A stretch of DNA of 64,000 nucleotides from Sphagnum magellanicum (lineage: Eukaryota > Streptophyta > Sphagnopsida > Sphagnales > Sphagnaceae): assembly GCA_021904315.1 (NCBI GenBank), contig CM038911.1, positions 1,800,501 through 1,864,500 of the forward strand, given 5' to 3'. This document shows, piece after piece, positions 56,828-64,000 of this stretch. The first letter of the stretch is position 1, and each line of letters opens with the position of its first letter. Below the pieces are notes generated by a model. The model saw only the letters and a program-made list of their open reading frames with translations, made no database searches and was not told where the DNA came from. The translations under genes and the position numbers were made by a program.

Positions 56828-58293
56828 CACTAATAGAAATTTTGGGTTTTGCAATTGTCGTTTGCAACTAAAATTTAGTTGCACGCAACACATGCAACTT
56901 CAAATTCGTGTAGTTGCTTAAAACAAGTCTCACATAACATTCAGTTACATGTGATACTATGAATGCAACATGTATATATGGCGTTAATATACATGTTCAT
57001 CCATACATACCACTATGATGATGACACATGGCACACCATGAAACATTCATTGACCATTTGACACATGTCCATTTTAAACAGCAATTATATGGTGACATGT
57101 GGCAGTTAAAGCCCACTTATTTTTATTTTTAAACATTAATTAATGAAATCTAAATCATCCAATTTAGGGTTAATAAGATGTTGACATGTGGTGCCTAGGT
57201 AGGTAGGTAATTATTACACCCTATTAAGTAAGTAAGTCAGTCTAGGTATGTAAATAGGTCGAAAGGTAGGCTTAGACTAAATAGGTAGATTTAGAATAAT
57301 CCAATTTTATTTTTGGACTTAACCATTTAATTAAGGTCAAACATTTTTTATCAGCTCATCCCCAATGGCACTTGGAACTTGGTTTATGAACATGGTTATT
57401 GCACCTACTTGTATGGTGTGCAAAATTGAATTGGAAGCCAAAAAATATGGGATAAAAAACTCCATTGTAAACATCACCAACTTAATTGCACATTAAATGC
57501 AACCACAATATGTTTATTTACAAGCTGGATATCAATATATTAGAAGAAGTAATAATAAATAAGTATTAATATAATAATGTTCTAATGTTAATAATAATAT
57601 TATTAATAAAGTGATTCATTTTCAGTAGTAATATTAATTATTATAATTATAATTAGAAGATATTTTTAATAATTATTATTACTTATAGTGATTAATAATT
57701 AATATTATTTTAATATTATTACCTAACTTAAACTAGAAATTAGCTTAGGATGTTTAGATACTTGTAAGTTAACTATTGTATCTTACTAGCCATGTAGGTA
57801 TATTAACATAACTAATAATATTTAATAATATGTTTTATTATTATTATTTTATTATTATGTCATCAAGGAATATATAATATCCAATACATATTTAAACGAT
57901 AATTAGTTTAGTTAAACTTAATTTAGTTTAATTTAGTTTAGCCATGGATAGTATAATTTAAAATTAATTTAACCATTGATAATTTAAACTAACCTTAGTT
58001 AACATGGGTTTAACTTTAGTACTAGAAATACATAATACTACTATACATGTATAGCTTATGTAGATATATTAAGTATACTAATTTAAATATGCATTAGTTT
58101 AGGCCATTATTTTTTTGACACATGTCCATGTTGTACACATTTAGTTGCATGTTAGTTGCACACAACCATATGGCCAAAAATTATATAGTACCAAATTTGC
58201 AGTTGCAAACATGATTGATATAATTGCAAACAACAACTAGTTGTATGCTAATTGCATAATGACTAGTTGCGAATGACATGATTTCTACTAGTG
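56828..58293. mobile_element. Non-autonomous CACTA-type element C2 (nested)
   Basis: The termini are CACTAATAGAAA at 56828 and TTTCTACTAGTG ending at 58293, with the 3-bp duplication GTA at 56825-56827 and 58294-58296. Length is 1,466 bp, less than half of C1. It carries the same subterminal GTTGCAA repeats, the TAGGTAGG block and a TATGGGATAAAA motif, but not the 180-bp array. No coding. It lies inside element C3. Confidence 0.9.
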
Positions 58294-58987
58294 GTAGGAA
58301 CAACTGTTATGCAACTTTAATGTAATTAATTTGAAACTACCATGGTGATGTCATGTTGATGTTACTTTTCATTAATCCATCAAAATCTAACAAATGACAT
58401 TTTGGGGATTTTTGGGTGAAAATTATTATTTTTTGAAATATTGATCTCCACCATCCATTATGATTATTTATTTTATATGGTCTTGAATTGTGACATGTGA
58501 CACCGTTGAAATTTGCCACATGGCATAATAATTGAATTTTGAAAATAAAAATAAATATATATTTAAATAATTAGGTAGGTCAATACATAGGCATGGGTAG
58601 GTAGGTAAAACTAAATAAATAGGACATACCTACATACCTAGGTTACAATATACCTATCTACCTACATAGGTAGGGAAGTAAGTAGTAATGTATAAAGGTA
58701 GGTAAGATAAAGAGTAGCCATGTAAGTATTTTTATTTTATTTTATGTGTTGTCTTTAAGGTTACGCTTTTTAAGCTCATGCCCAAATTGGCACATGTATT
58801 TTAATGTGACCACATAAGAAAAAACACCTTCTTTATATAGTTTATGAAATGAAATTCAAAGACAAAACATATGGGTTAAATCTTTTCATTGCATATTATT
58901 TGCATATTGGGTTGCAACTAAAAAAAATATTCCCACATTCTCTATGTTTAATTTTAATTTTATAAATTACACAACTTAATTGATAAT

Positions 58988-59233
58988 TATTTGATAATTA
59001 TGTATGTGAATTGATAATTTGAAATAATTATGTGGGCTAGTTATCTAAATTAATTATTTTCATTCAAATAATCAGCTAGTTAATATATTTAAATAATTAA
59101 TTTTCAAATATTTAATTCATATAATCTGAATGTAAAAAATTACTATTAAGTATTTGAATATTAAATAATTAATTTAGATAACTAGCCCACATAATTATTT
59201 CAAATTATCAATTCACATACATAATTATCAAAT
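58988..59233. repeat. Long inverted repeat in element C3
   Basis: 58988-59056 and 59167-59233 are reverse complements over about 67 bp (containing AATTATGTGGGCTAGTTATC), with weaker pairing continuing inward and a loop of about 110 bp or less. It occupies a position comparable to the hairpin of C1 but has a different sequence. Confidence 0.88.
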
Positions 59234-60720
59234 ATTAATTAATATGTAATAAACTAATAAGTTATTGAAAATGAGTTCATTATTTAATATTGAAAAATAA
59301 ATATGAATTTTTTTAGTTATTAAGTTAATAACAATTGAATAATAATCACAAACTAGTGGAAAGGTGGTACTTCCGTAGTGGCAACATAGTGACAATGTAG
59401 TGGCACAATTAGTTATATCAATGGGAATCATAGTTGATAATTAGTTGCAATTGTCATATTTAATGTGTGGTGAAAATGTGTACACGTGGCATGATTATAT
59501 GTGTTAATGCCATACACTAGTTACAATGTAATTAATGATTGGGTGTTACATTTACACTAATTGTAATGTAGTTGCCACATGCAACTAAAGTGCAACTTAC
59601 AAAAAAGTCAAATATGATTGACTACATCTATATGTATGATGCGTATATTATACCGTATAGGTGCCCCATTTGCAACTAAATTGTAGCTATAATACAACTT
59701 TGTGATTTTTTGATGTGACATTTTAATTATTAATTGTTCATATTTCCATGCTTTAATTATAGTGTAGTTGTATATTAATTCTTTTGGAGTTCTAATTACA
59801 AGGTAATGTGGTTTTGACGGACAAGATTTTTCATAATGATAGGTTGTACATATGCCTTTTCTTCCTTTGATGTGTAGGTCACATGTCCTAGTATCATAAC
59901 ACATTTAAAATCACCACATTTTTTTGCTTCAAGATTTTTATCCATTAGTCTCCAAGCATGCACCATGTTGAAATTGTTTAAAAAAACAATTCTCTACTTT
60001 TTAAACGTCAAATTTAACTTGAGATCTTAAAATGACGATACTATATGTGAAGATGATCTAAAAGAGCGCATCAAGTGTCCTTTTGTTTGCATATATACTA
60101 ACCTAAACTAACATCCCAAAACCAACACTTTGAACCCATTATTTCACATTAATGGAATTACAATAATGTACCAAACACCTCTGAACTTCAATAGAGGTTT
60201 TTAAAGGAATTTCTATTTGGACCCAAAGTGACCATCATCCATAGGAAAATTTAGCCAAAATAGGCTATAAACCAAATATGAAACTTACAAGTTTTAATAA
60301 TCCTTTTAAGGTTTTTTGGTTCCACAAATTGGAAACCAATTAGAAAAATATATACTTTTTGTTTTCTCACATGTAGCAATTAAAACCTTCAAAATCAATT
60401 CATAAATTCTAATTTTTGATTTCCAATTTCACTTTTTGGCAAAATATAGTTATTAAAAATAGGTTGTCCACAAGACTTGTGCCTCACACCCTTTTCTTTA
60501 CCAATGAAATATAATCTTGGACTTGGTGTTTCATGTGCGTGAAAATGACAGATGTATGTGAATGAAAAAGAAAATGAAAAGGAAAACAAGCAAGATCAAA
60601 ACAAAAGGTTGTGTGTGGTGGAAAAGAACATAAAACAAATACAAATGATGTTGCAAAAATAAGAGAGGAAACAAGAATTGTTTTTAAAAAATGAGTGGGC
60701 ATTATCTTTGAACAAGTAAG

Positions 60721-60850
60721 ATAAAGGAGAAAAAACCATTATTTTCTTGTTCCTTTTGGTCCTATCCGCCTTATGGGGAACAAAAATAAAGGAAAAAAAA
60801 CCATTCTTTTCTTGTTCCTTTTGGTCCTATCCACCCTATGGGGAACAAAA
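60721..60850 (+). repeat. Two 65-bp direct repeats
   Basis: 60721-60785 and 60786-60850 are nearly identical (TTGTTCCTTTTGGTCCTATC core, ending TATGGGGAACAAAA). Diverged versions with the same CCTTTT..ATCC..AACAAAAATG layout appear at about 61480-61525, 61540-61585 and 61595-61645. Confidence 0.9.
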
Positions 60851-61981
60851 ATGGAGTAGGGAGAAAACATGGTTAAATGAACTAAGGGCGGTAAGGTAAA
60901 AATCCTTTTTCAAAGATTGCACATGACATGTGTCATTTTTGTGTTGTTCTTAACTTTAAATTTTGCATTTTGGGTACCCCATTTAATACTACATTTTAGA
61001 TATAATTACATTTTGACTACAAATTGATTTTAAATCATATATATTATGCATTCATGCCTTTTATCACATAAATATGAACAATTTTTGTTAAAGGCACATT
61101 TTCAGGGTCAAAAACACTTTTGAACCAAATGTGTTCCAATGGGTTATAAAAATAATTTTCATTAATTCAAGTCGTTTTGCCTTTCTAATCATCAATGTTA
61201 AAATCCTTTCCAATTTTTAGAAGGAATGGTGCACATTTGGTAGAAAAAAAAGATAAACTTGAAAGAAATATGGATTGTCCACTTTCAAGGTTTAAATGAT
61301 TTGAACATGAAAAAACATTTTTGATTTGTGTCAAGCTTTGAGCTTGTAAACTTTGCAATTAATTCAAACTATTATGCTTCACTTGTGATCTTTCAAACAT
61401 ATAAAAATGCAATTTTAAAGAATGTCCATTCACTTGGGTGGTTTCTTTGATTGTGTTTTTACGAAGGGTTCCTTTTATGTTCCTTTAAGTCATATCCAAA
61501 GCTAAAATGAACAAAAATGGAACCACTTTTTTTTGGTTTTTTAATTTGATCCTATCTAGAGCTTAAAAGAACAAAAATGCAGGGGTTTATTTTCTATTCC
61601 TTTTGATATTATATTCCAAACCTAAAAGGAGCCAAAATGGAGTACAATTCTTTTTTTATTATTAGTGAATTGGCATGCGGAACAACATGAACTATCAAAA
61701 TAAAACTATTAATGAATATATTTGATACTTAATTTTTTTAAATGGAAAATTTTGTTTCTTTTTAATTCCATTTTGCTTTAAACTCCACCATAGAAATAAA
61801 ATTAAATATTTTAAAAAATGAATTAAAAGTGGTTCAATATTAGTTTGAATATAAAAATTGTACAATGCATTGCACTACAATTGACCAAACAAAAATGTCA
61901 CATTCAAGTACATTACAAATATGGATAGTTTTCAACTACCATCAAAATGGTATATTATTGTTGTTCTCTAGAAAAAAATGC

Positions 61982-62041
61982 CATCCTTATTTTGTATCCA
62001 TGATCTAGTGACATCCTTATTGCATATCCATCATCTAGTGA
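61982..62041 (+). repeat. 30-bp tandem duplication
   Basis: CATCCTTATT....ATCTAGTGA occurs twice in a row with four differences. Confidence 0.88.
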
Positions 62042-63186
62042 TCTATGTGACCTTAATCACGTAAATATCTTGACTATTACTATTCTCGCACACCTTTTGA
62101 CTATTGAAACATTTGAAACAAAGGAAATCCATATTCTTGTCCATAACAAAATCTAAATTTTATAAACATATTCTAACCATTGAATGAAATAATCATAGTT
62201 TAGATCCTATAAACATTAAATCCAAAACAAATGTAGTTGGACTCTTGTCAAAACATATGAAAAATCACCTTCATTGAAATGAAAATGAAAACATGAGAAT
62301 TTCAATGCAAAGTCAAATTCCCAACCTTAAAATCACATGTGTAATAATAAGCATCCAAAAACATATAACAATAATATGCATCAAATAGTCACAAAAACAA
62401 AAAGGAACATAAACACACATTATTTCAAAGTTATCATTTCTTGTTATAATTAAAACTAGAATTTTGAATTTGTCTGCCTTTTCTTTTGTGGCCTTCAAGT
62501 GAAAGAAGAATTATTTTTTCATTGTTCATGTCATTACCATTGGTGTTACTAGGTGTACAACTGAGATTTAACAAAACAACATTATGATACTTATTTAGTT
62601 TTGATTTCCAAATCACTTTTAGAGGGGGATTTAAAATTTGATTTTTGATTGAGATTAGGGTTAGAATTGTTATAGGCACACTTAGAGAAGTTGATGCAAA
62701 GAAGTGATAGAGACATAATAGGATGTTTTAGAGTTTTTTTAGATTGTGAACCATAAATTTTCATGTTTTAGTTTTGATTTTTACATTTTAATACCATAGG
62801 TGTTTGATATTTTTTCAATTTAAAGTAAAGAAAGTAGTAGAATATTGGTGAAAAAACAAAGAATAAGTGTGAGCTCTGGATCTATTTATGTTTTTCTAAT
62901 CATAATAATCAAGGTATGATAATAGATTATCAATAATATTCCAAAATCTGGGAAGTGATGAAACAATAACAATAATGAAATGAATTGTGAATATAGTTTG
63001 AAATAAACTTGAGTTGTTTGGAATAGCGGATTGTATGAAAATTGAGTGCATTTGTGTGCATGATTTATATTGTTTGTTACTTGGTAGAAAACAAATTAGA
63101 GTAGAATTTGCACCTACCAATTAGTCCACCATTCCTCCATGTCTCGGTGTACTAATCTTATTTTTTATTTAATTTGGTTTTTCAAT

Positions 63187-63973
63187 TCAAAAGACATATT
63201 TTTTGTTGGTAAATGCATATCCTAATTGATAGAACTCCATATTTTCCAATGGTGGATGTTGGAACTTTCTTGTTTTGTGCACCAATTTTTCACTCTTCAA
63301 ACATATTCTAGATCCATTTTCTATTGCAAAGTAATGCCATAGTTGGCGCAATTCAAAATTGCCACCATAGGCAATCCTTTTATGAACCATCCAATGATAG
63401 AACAATTCAAATCCATGTTGTCATCATGTAGTTTAATCACAACATTTTTGGTCATATGAATTACATGAACATTTGCCTTTTCATCTTCTAGTCCTATTTT
63501 ATACATTTTAATGGAGTAAATATTTGTTCGAAAATACCATTAACCTTTTCTTCACAATGCAATTTAACTTCCTTCCAAAGTTGGCTTGCAATATTATCCC
63601 TTAATCCTTTACAAGTAGCTTGTATACATTGTTTAACTTTTCTTCTACTATACCAAAATACATTACTAATAAGAACTAACATGTGTGATATAACCATGAC
63701 ATACATTACAATGGGAACCTCTTTTAGGATCTATACTAGATATGCCAACATAAAGAGCTATTTGAAAATATAAATTCATAGATTTTCTAATGTAATGCAC
63801 ATTTGATTTAACCATGGAGGGCAAATATGATAATAAAACATGAAGCTCAAATGAAGTTTTCCCAATGAATTTAAAGAACCATACTTTTTTCTCTTTCCAT
63901 CTAATATTAATAAAGGTTCCTTTATCAAAGGAATGAAATCATTAGATTTGAAAAAACTTGTCCAAATGTCCAT
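63187..63973 (-). other. Minus-strand ORF cluster, uncharacterised
   Basis: Four ORFs of 61-72 codons (63973-63776, 63706-63494, 63506-63321, 63405-63187) follow each other on the minus strand with protein-like composition, for example RRKVKQCIQATCKGLRDNIA and DIWTSFFKSNDFIPLIKEP. They may be pieces of one decayed coding sequence running off the window edge. No domain recognised. Confidence 0.3.
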
Positions 63974-64000
63974 ATAGTCTAGATGCTACCAACAAGACAT

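Larger units (their letters stand above)
56633..59700. mobile_element. Outer, older CACTA-family element C3 (right end undefined)
   Basis: It starts CACTATGAAAAAATGG at 56633, with AGTTGCAA-type subterminal repeats following. Element C2 interrupts it at 56828-58293. Family modules continue after C2: ATTGTGACATGTGACACC.., the TAGGTAGG block at 58570-58690, ACAAAACATATGGG near 58865 and a long inverted repeat. The right side shows GTTGCAACTA-type repeats to about 59700, but no TTTCATAGTG-like end, so the limit is approximate. Confidence 0.6.
59700..63186. other. AT-rich region with short tandem repeats, no gene seen
   Basis: ORFs are below 100 codons with no recognised domains. It contains the 65-bp duplication at 60721 and its diverged relatives at 61480-61650, and the 30-bp duplication at 61982. 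Confidence 0.45.

Overview
The window is nuclear DNA of a land plant with a large, repeat-filled genome. Evidence: a class II plant O-methyltransferase with GT-AG introns, a PPC/DUF296 (AHL-type) domain, Ty1/copia and Ty3/gypsy retrotransposons, CACTA-family DNA elements and (AACCCT)n/(CCCTAAA)n runs. The gypsy, tnp2-like and helicase relics remind me of fern and other non-seed plant genomes. That is an impression only; species cannot be fixed from sequence alone.

Layout. 1-1.85 kb: no gene seen. 1.85-8.75 kb: an old solo LTR (TSD CAAAG) split by a very young Ty1/copia element (2591-8670, TSD CGTGC). Its LTRs are almost identical, but its polyprotein is broken and has lost the YVDD box. 8.98-17.8 kb: minus- and plus-strand relics of uncharacterised coiled-coil/zinc-finger proteins, interrupted by a complete non-autonomous CACTA element (11765-14929, TSD ATA) and by a second solo LTR (15568-16553). 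18.7-23.7 kb: a decayed minus-strand Ty3/gypsy element, comprising an integrase with lost catalytic residues and a very long extra ORF behind pol.

23.7-33.0 kb: a large inverted duplication (arms about 2.7 and 2.9 kb, spacer 3.7 kb). The left arm carries an apparently intact three-exon caffeic-acid-type O-methyltransferase gene on the minus strand. The right arm carries its dead mirror copy. 34.7-40.3 kb: minus-strand exon chains with matching splice phases, giving two candidate host genes: a zinc-ribbon protein of unknown function and a possible EXD-like exonuclease fragment. 42.2-42.5 kb: a hAT-type MITE with an 8-bp TSD. 44.5-49.6 kb: a decayed tnp2-type transposase followed closely by two exons of an AHL/PPC gene. 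51.5-52.0 kb: a SERAC1-like hydrolase fragment.

52.8-55.4 kb: a PIF1/Helitron-type helicase relic, a CACTA fragment and a gypsy RNase H fragment, joined end to end. 56.6-59.7 kb: nested CACTA-family elements. 59.7-64 kb: AT-rich sequence with short tandem repeats and no recognised gene.

The only gene I regard as probably functional is the O-methyltransferase at 24616-26051; the zinc-ribbon gene is a weaker candidate. Almost everything else is mobile DNA in different states of decay, and target-site duplications make the order of several insertions readable.
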